Assembly (NCBI RefSeq): GCF_003130705.1
Contig: NZ_CP021355.1
Coordinates: 620,001-684,000 of the forward strand
From: Rhodococcus oxybenzonivorans
Lineage (GTDB): Bacteria; Actinomycetota; Actinomycetes; Mycobacteriales; Mycobacteriaceae
Length of the DNA: 64,000 nt
Direction of reading: 5' to 3'
Shown: one piece after another, positions 1 through 8,187 of the stretch
Position numbering within the stretch: position 1 is the first letter of the stretch
Layout of the letters: every line of letters begins with the position of its first letter
Translations under genes and position numbers: made by a program
The notes under the pieces: model-generated
The model's input: the letters and a program-made list of their open reading frames with translations, nothing else
What the model was told of the DNA's origin: nothing
Databases searched by the model: none

Positions 1-12
1 CCTAATGGGTGA

Positions 13-176
13 GTCGGACCAACGATCCGACACGCACAAGGCGACTGGCGGGAGGTCCCTGAGATATTACCGATCCAGGCGCAGTCTGAGCATTGAGCTG
101 CTGGAAGGGGATCACTGCTGTGATGGCAACCGACTGTGTGAGAGGTCTGAATGTAGACGGTGACCCTGCCAGTCGC
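13..176 (+). ncRNA. Candidate IS110 bridge-RNA region in 5' non-coding end (copy A)
   Basis: IS110-family elements are known to encode a structured guide ('bridge') RNA in a non-coding end. Here the 285 bases before the transposase hold a 9-bp perfect long-range stem, GCGACTGGC (41-49) with GCCAGTCGC (168-176). Smaller hairpins are GTCGGA/TCCGAC (13-18 and 26-31) and ATCAC-TGCT-GTGAT (111-124). The structure is seen in the sequence. The RNA function is inferred from the family, and the exact RNA ends are not determined. Confidence 0.4.
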
Positions 177-285
177 TGGGGCACGTGATCGGCTTGTGAG
201 ATGCCGCGCCGAAGAGCGCTTCCATTAGGTCGCCGCACAACCCCCGAGCTCACAGCAAAATACGCCGCTGGACAGGAGGTTGTAC

Positions 286-1493
286 ATGAGCATCAACTGC
301 GGGATCGATTGGGCCGAAGTGCATCACGATGTCGCCCTCGTCGACGAGAACGGCACCGTCGTCGCCCGGAAGCGCATCGACACCGGCACAGCGGGATTGA
401 CCGCGCTGCTGGAGGTAATCGCGGAGAGCGGAGGCGCACCCGGCACCACCCCTATCGCGATCGAAACCGACAAGAATCTACTCGTCGTGGCCCTGGTGGA
501 AGCAGGATTCACCGTATACCCGATCAACCCCCGTGCGGTGGCCCGCTACCGCGAACGCCACGGACAGGCCGGCGGCAAGTCCGATCCGGGTGACGCCGCG
601 ATTCTGGCGAATATTCTGCGCACCGACCGAGCGATGCACCGTCCGATGCCGGCGATCAGCGAACACGGCCGGGCGATCAAGGCCCTCGCCCGTCAGCACC
701 AGGAGGCGATCTGGGCGCTGTATCAGACCATCAGCCGACTACGTTCTGTATTGCTGGAATTTTATCCTGGTGCACTGCAGGCATTTCCGAATTTGAAGCA
801 CCGCGCCGCGGTCGCGGTGCTCTCCGCGGCGCCCACCCCTGCATCGGGTCGAGCCCTGATCAGACGCAAAGTTGTGGCGCTCCTGCATCACAGTGGCCGA
901 CGCAACGACCCGAACCTGGTCGAGCGGATCCTGCGGGAGCTGAAAACGCCCGCGCTCGGGCAGCCGCCGCAGGTCGAGGAGGCACTCGGTCATGCTGTCA
1001 CCGGCCTGCTCGCCGTCATCGCCTCGATGCAGCAGTCCGTGGACAGCCTGGAGAACGCGCTGGGTCGCGAATTCGACAGCCACCCCCTCGCACCGATCCT
1101 GCGGTCGGCTCCGGGTCTCGGTCCGATTCTCGCCGCCCGGGTCCTGGCCGAGGTCGGCGACGATCCTGCACGGTTCGCGACGGCGAACGGGTTGCGCGCG
1201 TTCGCCGGCACTGCGCCGATCACCCGCGCCTCGGGCCGATCGCACTACGTCAAGGCGCGAAAGGTCCGCAACAAGCGACTCGGCGACGCCTGCCACTGGT
1301 GGGCGTTCGTCACCCTCACCAAATCAGCGGGCGCACGTGCCCACTACGACAAACGGCGAGCCGCGGCGACCACCACAACGCCGCGCTGCGCAACCTCGCC
1401 AACAAGCTCCTCGGACGCATGTGGTGGTGTCTGCAACACAACGAACCCTGGGACGACCACGCCGCCTGGCCCGACCATCAGATCCCGTCTCAA
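286..1493 (+). pseudogene. IS110-family transposase, frameshifted and truncated (copy A)
   Basis: An RNase H/RuvC-like DEDD transposase of about 400 residues. The N-terminal motif CGIDWAEVHHD, the IETD stretch and KSDPGDAAILA carry the acidic residues. The C-terminal transposase_20 part contains GLGPILAARVLAEVGD and TRASGRS, with the serine typical of the family. ATG at 286 is preferred over an upstream TTG because AGGAGG lies at 274-279. After AHYDKRRA (about 1360) the frame breaks by one missing base. The true continuation (GDHHNAALRNLANKLLGRMWWCL) is in another frame. The inverted copy has the same break, so the lesion predates the duplication. The 3' end is replaced by IS3 sequence. Confidence 0.85.
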
Positions 1494-2073
1494 CGTCACC
1501 ACCGCGGGTGCGAACCGCCATCTCGATCGCGTCCGTGACGAGCTCGGTGCGCATGTGGTCGGCGATGGACCAGCCCACCACCCGACGTGAGTAGATGTCG
1601 ATCACCGTGGCCAAGAACAACCATGAAGATCCCACTGGAATGTAGGTGACGTCCCCACACCACTTCATGTTCATGGCTGGGGCGGTGAAGTCCCGCATCA
1701 CCAGATCCGGAACGAGTGAAGTCGACTTGTCCGCGATGGTTGTGCGCTTGGTGCGGCGCAGGTGCCGACCGACGACGTGGTGGATCCGCATCAATCGGGT
1801 CACCCGTTTGCGGTTGATCTTGCGCCCGCGGGAGCGGAGTTCGGCGTGCACGCGCGGGGCGCCGTAGGCGCTGCGGTGCTCGGCGTGGATGGCGCGGATC
1901 TCGGCGACCGTCGCGGCCTCGTCGGCCTGGCGCTCGACTCGGGCCGGCTCGGTGGCCAAGTGTTTGTAGTATCCGGATCGGGAGGTCCCGAGCACCCGGC
2001 ACAGCCGCAGCACGGAAGAACTCGGCGCGATGGTCGGAGATGAAGTCCCAGCGGCGGGTCTTCACTTCACCTC
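1494..2073 (-). pseudogene. IS3-family orfB transposase fragment (HTH_21 plus start of rve domain)
   Basis: Reading leftwards from about 2065, the segment encodes the orfB start (KTRRWDFISDHRAEF), HTH_21 (EIRAIHAEHRSAYGAPRVHAEL) and the first part of the integrase core (KWCGDVTYIPVGSSWLFLATVID, supplying the first catalytic Asp). It ends near AVRTRGGDV at the fusion with IS110 copy A. It is the middle of the same IS3 copy whose orfA lies at 4644-5000. The two parts are separated by inserted IS110-type sequence. TTGATG occurs at both edges of that insert (2075 and about 4638), consistent with a target repeat. Confidence 0.8.
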
Positions 2074-2088
2074 CTTGATGCTTCTATG

Positions 2089-3139
2089 TCAAGCCGCCGC
2101 CGAAAGTGGCCCTTGTGAACGGTTTTTGATTGCAGTTTCGGCGGTGCGCAGGACCTGGAACACCCGGTCGGAAACACGTCGGCGGAGCAGGCGCACAGCC
2201 TCCCGCTTCGTCTTCCCCGCCGCCTGCAGCTTCGCCACGTAGTCCTCACCTGGGCCGCCGCGCGCGACCTGCGTAGTGGCGATCGCGTGCAGCGCCGAGT
2301 TCACGGCACGGTTGCCACCGCGATTGAGACGGACCCGCTCGTGGGCCGACCAGACCGGGATCGGAGCGGTGCCGTTGACTTCGCGTAGGCATCTTTCGAG
2401 TGGAAACGTCGAGCGTCGGCCGTCTCGCCGATGATGACGGCGGCGGAGAGAACCCCGCACCCGGGTATCGCGAGTAGCGACGGCGCGATCCGCCGAACGC
2501 GGTCACGGATCTGGCGCTCGAGATTGTTGACCTGCTCGGTCAGCTGCCGGCACCGGTCGAGGAGTTCGCCCGCGATCTGGGCGACCACACCGGTGAACGC
2601 AGTCAGCCGTTCGGCGAGCTCATCCATGACGCGATACCGCCGGATCCCCCGCACGGGAATGACAAGTTCAGGGTCTCCAGCTCGTGCAGGTGCCAGCGAA
2701 GCCTGTTGATAAGTTTCGTTCTCTCGCAGACCAAATTGCGTCGGTGATCGGACAGGAGCTTGACCTCCCGGGTGGGTCCGTCCAGTTGGGCGATCGGCAA
2801 ATTCTCCTCACGCAGCGCGGCCATCGCCACGGCCTGCGCGTCGATGGGGTCGGATTTGCCCGGCTGGCGGGCGCTGCGCCGATGCACGGCCATCAACTGG
2901 GTCTTGACGCGGACCACCGCGTAACCGCGGCGCAGCAGATCCGATTCGAGTCGCCGAGTCACGTGGCGGCAGTCGTCGAGCGCGAACTGCACCTGCGGCC
3001 ATTGGGCGGCCCACTCGATCGCCGGCAGATGACCCTCGGTGGTGGCCTTGACGGTCCGCTGCCCGACCTGACGGCCGATGTCGTCGACCGCGACAAGTGT
3101 GTGGGTGGATTTGTGGGCGTCGACTCCGATCACGATCAA
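2089..3139 (-). pseudogene. IS110-family transposase, two frameshifts (decayed element)
   Basis: A different IS110-type transposase from copies A and D. It starts TTG at 3139 with MIVIGVDAHKSTHTLVAVDD (first DEDD aspartate), then RRSARQPGKSDPIDAQAVA and a helical linker. The frame changes near 2650 to the C-terminal part (SLLAIPGCGVLSAAVIIGETADARRF), and again near 2390 to GTAPIPVWSAHERVRLNRGGNRAVNSALH. The helix-hairpin-helix and the NRxxNxxLH end are still recognisable across the breaks. It is inserted in the older IS3 copy, back to back with another IS110-type pseudogene. Not functional as read. Confidence 0.8.
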
Positions 3140-3467
3140 CTGGTGACTCCAATCCGGTTGAGGGGCTATGGCGTCGGATCGGTGCGTTCGCGGGCAGGCC
3201 TCAATCGGGCACCAGCGGCAGGCTTCTGACTTGTTAAATCACCTGTGGATGTGATCGGGATCTGCAGTCTCGTAGCGTCCAGGGTGTCGATCGGCGCAGG
3301 CTCGCAGGCTTCTTGCCACCATCTTCGGAGGTTGGCTCACTGATAGCGTGCCATGCCGGTCGACACCCGCCCTGCGGTGTGGCTCGACAGAGGCGTGAAC
3401 GAGATCTTCAAGTCAGGATGCCCTCCGCAGGCACGTTCGACTTCGCCTACCGAAGGAGTACTGCCAG
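3140..3467. other. Non-coding stretch between two divergent IS110-type pseudogenes
   Basis: No convincing gene. It must contain the 5' non-coding ends of both IS110-type elements, which in this family may encode guide RNAs. I could not fix the element borders. A ribosome-binding-like GAAGGAG sits before the GTG at 3468. Confidence 0.4.
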
Positions 3468-4505
3468 GTGGTCATCATCGGAATCGACCCGCACAAGTCG
3501 TCATTCACCGCAGTTGCCGTCGGCCGCAGCGGCGTCACCGTCGGGTCCCGTCGGTTCGTGGTCAATGCCGGCACCGCCACCGCGTTGGTGAAATGGTGCC
3601 AGCGATGGCCAGAACGGCAATACGCGATCGAGGGAGCAAAGGGACTCGGCCGGGGCATCGCGCAGATTCTGGTCGCGCGTGGTGAGGACGTTGTTGACGT
3701 TCCTTCCACCCTCGCAAATGAAAGTCCGGGTCCTGAGCACCGGCGGCGGACGCAAAACCGACCCCGACGATGCCCCGGGCCGTCGCGCTGACCGCCTTGT
3801 ACCACCACGGCTTACATCAAGTTCACCGCGAGGACCAGAGCACGATCTTGCGGCTGCTGTCCGAGCGCCGCGATGACCTCACACGTGAGAAGACGCGTGT
3901 GAGGTCATCCGGTTGCACCAGCTGCTACGGGAACTGATTCCAGGCGGCGTTCCGATCGGGCTTCGGCGGACAAGGCCGGCGCTGCGATGCAACGGATCAA
4001 ACCGACCACCGCCACCGACGCCTGCCGCCGGGACTTGGCCAAGGACGTGCTTGCCGACCTCCGGCGCATCGATTCGAACATCAAAGCCAACGAAGCTCAG
4101 ATGCGCGACGCAGTCGCCGCCACGACGACGACTCTGCAGGAAGTCCACGGAATCAACACCGTCCTTGCCGCCAAACTTCTCGGCCACATCGGGAACATCA
4201 CCCGATTCCCCTCGGCCGATCACTTCGCCGGCTCCACCGGCACCGCTCCTCTCGCAGCGTCGAGCGGCGAGAACACACGCCACCGGCTCAATACCGGTGG
4301 CAATCGTCAACTCAATTCCGTGCTGCACACCATCGCCGTCTGCCAAGCCCGCGACCCAGGGCCCGGCCGCGTCTATTACCAGCGCAAACTCGACGAAGGC
4401 AAGACACGAGCCGAAGCCCGGCGCGCACTCAAACGCCGCCTCGCGAACGTCCTCTATCGCCGAATGCTCAGGGACCAACAACACGCACCACCTACGGCTG
4501 CTTGA
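3468..4505 (+). pseudogene. IS110-family transposase, multiply frameshifted
   Basis: The N-terminus from GTG 3468 reads VIIGIDPHKSSFTAVAVGRSG, the RuvC-like start of an IS110 transposase. The frame breaks after VDVPSTLA (about 3715), continues in another frame as KVRVLSTGGGRKTDPDDA, breaks again near 3790, and finishes in a third frame at 3987-4505. There the C-terminal domain is clear: LQEVHGINTVLAAKLLGHIGNITRFPS, then GTAPLAASSGENTRHRLNTGGNRQLNSVLH. Only remnants are readable, so the element is dead. It lies head-to-head with the minus-strand IS110 remnant at 2089-3139. Confidence 0.8.
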
Positions 4506-4643
4506 CACACAGAGGCGCTATCAAGCCACACGAACGACCCTCCGGGCCCGGTGGGACCGCACATCAGGAAAAGCCACCAGCCCGCGAGCCGGGGCAGCGA
4601 AATAGCGAACGAATCCCACCGGACCCCTCCAGGATGACATTGA

Positions 4644-5018
4644 TGCGAAATACGCGGCTGCCCGGCGCAGGATTTCGCGTTCGAGCTGCCATTCTTTCTC
4701 GGCGCCGCGCAGCCGGGCGTTCTCCGCGCGCAGCCGCGCGAGCTCGTCCGCTTCGGTCTCCCCACCGGCGGTGCTACGGGTCTCGGGGCGTCCATTGCGG
4801 GCGGTGTCCTTGCGGACCCACGTCCGTAGCGTCTCGCCACTGATGCCCAGGTCCGCGGCCACTGCCGCGTATGTGCGCTGGCCGTCGGCCGCGCGGTACA
4901 GCGCGATCGCGTCCTTCCGGAATTCCTCCGGGTACAGAGACTGGCGTCCCACTTCGACATCCCTCCTGGCTCTACTAGAACCATTGTCAGGGGTGTCCAC
5001 TCCTAAGGGGCAGCCTCA
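4644..5018 (-). pseudogene. IS3-family orfA remnant with intact terminal inverted repeat
   Basis: GTG at 5000 begins MDTPDNGSSRARRDVEVGRQSLYPEEFRKDAIALYR, the IS3-type HTH orfA (helix-turn-helix AAVAADLGISGETLRTWVRK, leucine-zipper-like ELARLRAENARLRGAEKEW). The right terminal repeat starts TGAGGCTGCCCC when read inward from 5018. At about 4644 the orfA end is cut by the inserted IS110-type elements, and the reading frame runs on into unrelated sequence. With 1494-2073 this forms one dismembered IS3 copy, a sister of the element at 17902-20744. Confidence 0.8.
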
Positions 5019-5025
5019 CAGCTCC

Positions 5026-5206
5026 GTGAGGCGGATGCCGAGCGAGGCGGATCAGTCGGTGTCGTTTGCGTTGGTCGTGCGGGACGAGCCGCGGTCGGTG
5101 GAAGCTGCGGGGGCGGGCACCTCAGCGGGTTCTGGATTTGTTGGGGTTGGCGCTGTATGCGGTCGATGCGGACGGTGGGGTGCGGCAGCTCTTCGGCCGC
5201 GCATGA
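5026..5206 (+). pseudogene. 3' fragment of the nuclease-like gene seen intact at 21919
   Basis: The fragment encodes RRMPSEADQSVSFALVVRDEP, as in the intact gene. An extra base in a G-rich run (about 5110-5120) then shifts the frame before the normal ending YAVDADGGVRQLFGRA and TGA (5204-5206). The 5' half is missing because of the IS3 end. A non-functional remnant. Confidence 0.75.
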
Positions 5207-5295
5207 AGACCTGCCGCCCGGCACGGGCGGAGACTGGCCAGCAGGGTGGCCATGAGCATCGCCATATCCCGTGCTGGTGGGCATGGTGCGGTGAT

Positions 5296-5371
5296 GGGGC
5301 TACAGCTCAGTCGGTGAGAGCCGTGTCCTCGGAATCGGTGGTCGCGGGTTTCGAGCCCCGCCCGCCCCACC
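5296..5371 (+). other. Degenerate tRNA-like sequence (copy 1)
   Basis: The stretch begins GGGGCTACAGCTCAGTCGG and has a perfect 4-bp D-stem (GCTC 5305-5308 / GAGC 5318-5321) and a perfect 5-bp T-stem (GCGGG/CCCGC) around a TTTCGAGC loop that is one base longer than normal. The acceptor stem pairs in five of seven positions (GGGGC/GCCCC). The anticodon arm does not form a good stem. Positionally the loop would be C-T-CGG-A-A. It is either a tRNA pseudogene or a tRNA mimic. The same sequence occurs in the second copy of the duplication. Confidence 0.35.
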
Positions 5372-5548
5372 GCCCCACCGCCTCGATCGCAGGCCGCCGC
5401 GGGCCCGTGAGACGAAGTCATCGCGCGGGTCGAGTGTGTGCGATGCGGTGACATACGGCGGTGGCAGTTTCCGCGCAGATCAGCGGAGACGGAGGATTGC
5501 ACCGTTTCTGGTGTGGAGTCGTTCGGGTCCTCTGATGCTCCGACGGTC

Positions 5549-5840
5549 TCAGGCGCAGTCGCGGCAGATCAGCTGCGCAGCGTCGGCGAGGCGGCTGCGG
5601 TGGTGTACCAGAAAACAACTGGTGCAGGTGAATTCATCCGCCTGCTTCGGGATGACGCGGACGGTGAGTTCTTCGCCGGACAGGTCGGCGCCGGGCAGTT
5701 CGAAGGATTCGGCGGTGTCGGAGTCTTCGACGTCCACGACGGGGGACTGGGTGTCTTTGCGGCTGGCGGTCAGCTGTTCGAGGGACGTGTCCCCCCTCGT
5801 CGGATTCGGTGACTCGCGGGGCGTCGTAGTCGGTGGCCAT
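5549..5840 (-). pseudogene. DUF4193 family protein, frameshifted copy
   Basis: ATG at 5840 begins MATDYDAPRVTESDE. A run of six Gs (five expected from the intact copy) shifts the frame, and the rest of the protein continues in another frame as DTSLEQLTASRKDTQSPVVD, FELPGADLSGEELTVRVIP and CTSCFLVHHRSRLADAAQL, ending CRDCA. DUF4193 proteins are small (about 100 residue) actinobacterial proteins of unknown function with a CxxC...CxxC zinc-ribbon-like tail. The intact paralogue is at 22623-22913. Confidence 0.8.
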
Positions 5841-5882
5841 GCCTGATCTTTCCTCATGCTCTGGGTGTTCGGATCCGCCAGA

Positions 5883-6084
5883 TTAGAGGGTCCGCTGCCG
5901 GGACACGCATCCGGGGTTATCGGGTGCTGTGGTTGCCCCACCGCCGATGCCATCCCGCCGACGCAAATGCACGCCGCCGCGCCGGTCTCGCCGGAGCGGC
6001 GACGCGATGGGCGGGAGCGCTGAGGGTGGCCCGGTGATCCGTCGGCGCCTCGGTGAACCGCACTTCTTCATGCTTGAAATTACG
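5883..6084. other. Short stretch without recognisable gene
   Basis: Only short shadow frames are present. I see no gene, repeat or clear promoter here. Confidence 0.3.
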
Positions 6085-6471
6085 TTGTGATAGAGAGATT
6101 CAACATTCGCACTTGTCCAGGCAACGAGCATTTGAGCGAGTGCTCGTCCTTTTCGGAAGTCAGGTAAGCAGTATTGCGCGACCCCTCGCGATGCGCCGGA
6201 GGAGATCGGCGCTCATCCAGTGTTCCCGTGTGATGTCGCGGGAGCAGTCGTTGCTGCTTCGGGCGTAGCACTGCGGATTGGCGTAGCCGGTGCGGGGACC
6301 GACGAGTAACGCGGCAGGTGCCGCTGCAATCCACGAGTCGTCCTTGGCTCGGTGGCAATTCTTCGCCTGCCGCAGAGACCCGCATGGGCAATGATCCTCT
6401 GGCGCAGGACCGAAGTATCGGCCGTTATCACGCAGTCCCGACACGCGGACGACGGAATCGAGTGACCTCAC
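6085..6471 (-). pseudogene. SEC-C motif protein remnant
   Basis: On the minus strand, DHCPCGSLRQAKNCHR is a SEC-C-type metal-binding motif. It is followed by GYANPQCYARSSNDCSRDITREHWMS, the hallmark start of a family of SEC-C proteins that normally run to several hundred residues. The frame then drifts and stops (6160, and 6080 in a neighbouring frame). Only the N-terminal part survives, so this is a truncated and probably frameshifted gene. No function can be assigned. Confidence 0.55.
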
Positions 6472-6898
6472 GGCGTAAGGTCTCGAGCGGAGCTTCGGCG
6501 GAAGGTCCGGTCGGCGCGGTAGGTGTTCCGCGATTCACGTCTGTCATGTTGGCGATCGGTTCATCGCGGACGATCTGGTTGCGGCGGGTGTTCCTGTCGG
6601 GGAGGTGCCGACGGCGGCTCGGGTGATCCTGGACACCGAGGCGGAGGCGGTGAACGCCCTTCTGACGCCGTGGGCCCGAATCGGGACTGGGTCCGATGAA
6701 CCGGAACCCGCTGGGTCCGGTGTGGCCAGGCTGGAACCTGGTAACCGCCCTCTGGGCGTTGTCGGGGTCGGCCGGGATGAAGGCGACGAAGTTGAACGAT
6801 CGTAAACGTCTGCGGCTGTATCCGATTTCTGGAGTCGGTGGTTGGTCAGGTGCTGGGTACCGTCGTCTCACCTGCGGTGAGCGGCCTTTCCGGTCACG
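6472..6898. other. Non-coding or decayed stretch
   Basis: No supported gene. Open frames on both strands are low-complexity Pro/Arg-rich or Gly/Val-rich readings typical of GC-rich shadow frames. A short minus-strand reading starting MTDVNRGTPTAPTGPS at 6547 could be a decayed N-terminus, but nothing supports it further. Confidence 0.3.
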
Positions 6899-7796
6899 TT
6901 GCGGCGTTGGTTGCAGCGGCCGTCCAGTGTGGGCATCGTGATCGGCAGTTTCGGGCCGTGGGCGAGCTTCCTCGGTTTCGGTACCAGCTGGATCGATGGT
7001 GACAGCATCTTGACGCTGATCCTGGGGCTCGTTGGGGCCACGGCGATCTTCACGTTGTGGGGATGGGGCCGGTCTCGGTACGGACTCCGGTGGGTCGGCC
7101 CAGTCGTCGGTGCGCTCTGCCTTGTGGTGGCGATCGTGGACGTCTTTGCCGTGACCTCGATGCGCGGCGAGTTGTTCGGTGAGCCGATCGGCGCTCGGGT
7201 CGGGTGGGGTTTGTGGAATGGTTGTCCTCGGGTCGTTGACGTTGTGCGTCACCGCGTCGATCGCGGCGGTCCAGATCGGGCAGCGCACGGATCCGGGTCG
7301 ACAGCCGCGCCCGCAACCGGCATCCCCGAGCGGTGGTGGTCCTCCGGGATGGATGTGGGTACTGCTTGGCGTCTTGACGGTCGCGGTGCTGGGGTTGGTT
7401 GGGTACATCACGATCGGACCTCGACTCGCGGAAGAGGCCAGAGACGCTGACCGTCCGGCCAACCCGACAGAGTCCTCGATACTGGCGCCACCGGCCACGC
7501 TGAACCCAGCGTTGCCGGTACGGGAACCGGTCGAGGCGTTGCCCTCGACTGCCCGGCCGTGCCCACCGGTGTTCAACAACCCCGAGTTCACGTCCTCGGC
7601 TGTCGGTACCGCCGTCACCTCGCGCGGATTCGCTGAAGAGGTCCGCCGCCAGTACTTGAGTCAATTGCAGCGTGGAAGGCCCGTGACGATCGTTGCGGAT
7701 AGCCCGGTCACCGGACAGCGGTATTCGATGTTCTGCGGCGGAATGCGGGTGGTGACCTGCACCGGGGGCAACAACGCGGTGGTCTATGTGTATTGA
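6899..7796 (+). pseudogene. Multi-pass membrane protein with secreted kinase-like C-terminal domain, frameshifted
   Basis: TTG at 6899 opens a frame with transmembrane segments (IVIGSFGPWASFLGFGTS, SILTLILGLVGATAIFTLWG, VVGALCLVVAIVDVFAV). At about 7215 one extra base moves the frame: GWGLW is followed in the next frame by MVVLGSLTLCVTASIAAVQ, a further segment (WVLLGVLTVAVLGLVGYIT) and an extracellular domain (CPPVFNNPEFTSSAVGTAVT ... VVTCTGGNNAVVYVY). That ending is common at the C-termini of actinobacterial Ser/Thr kinases and related membrane proteins. No kinase domain is present. Restoring one base gives a single gene of about 298 codons. Confidence 0.65.
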
Positions 7797-8187
7797 CCCG
7801 GGCCGGTGACGTGTGGTCGCGGCGTGTGCCGCGCAGAGGTCATAGGAACGGGTACAGCGCGTTCGGGCAGACCGTCTGGTCGTTTGTGGGGCCGGTGACG
7901 ATTCGGAGGAGATGTGGTGTCAGGAAGGATGGGCCCGGACGAGTAGGGCCGGTTTCAGGTGAGCGTATTCGGCCATCGGCATCAGCGCCGGTCAGTATGC
8001 CCCCTTGCTGGTGACGACGCACCCGCATCCGGACCCTTCGCTGAGGCAACGCGATCCTCATTGGATTCGCCCTGTGGAGGGATGAGCAGGCTGAGTTTCC
8101 CGGGGTGGGGCGATTCACGCATGAGGTGAAACTCCCGACGCGAAAACGCGTCCGGGTGAAGTCCTGGACGCGGCGTAGTCACCAGTC
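7797..8187. other. Intergenic, no gene seen
   Basis: No coding potential I trust on either strand. The stretch separates the plus-strand membrane-protein gene from the end of the minus-strand isoprenoid operon. Confidence 0.4.

Larger units (their letters stand above)
1..1493 (+). mobile_element. IS110-family insertion sequence, copy A, 3'-truncated
   Basis: This stretch is a near-identical inverted copy of 18415-19940 (base 1 aligns with 19941). It has a long non-coding 5' part (1-285) followed by a transposase gene. Alignment with the other copy stops at about base 1493, directly after the codons for DHQIPSQ. The last bases of the element, present in the other copy at 18415-18448, are missing and IS3-family orfB sequence starts at once. 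The copy is therefore a recombination product, not a clean insertion. Its left end coincides with the window edge, so anything further left is unseen. Confidence 0.85.
5026..5882 (+). repeat. 0.85-kb direct duplication, copy 1 (partner 22108-22956)
   Basis: From GTGAGGCGGATGCCGAGCG at 5026 to about 5882 the sequence follows 22108-22956 closely, with scattered substitutions and single-base indels. Both copies contain the tail of a small nuclease-like gene, a tRNA-like sequence and a minus-strand DUF4193 gene. Copy 1 starts immediately beyond the IS3 terminal repeat (ends 5018), so the IS cut it off. In copy 1 both protein genes are frameshifted. In copy 2 both are intact. Confidence 0.85.

Noticed and set aside
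6428..7618. 396-codon minus-strand open frame
   Set aside because: Pro/Arg/Asp-rich low-complexity reading antiparallel to a gene with clear membrane segments; a GC-rich shadow frame.
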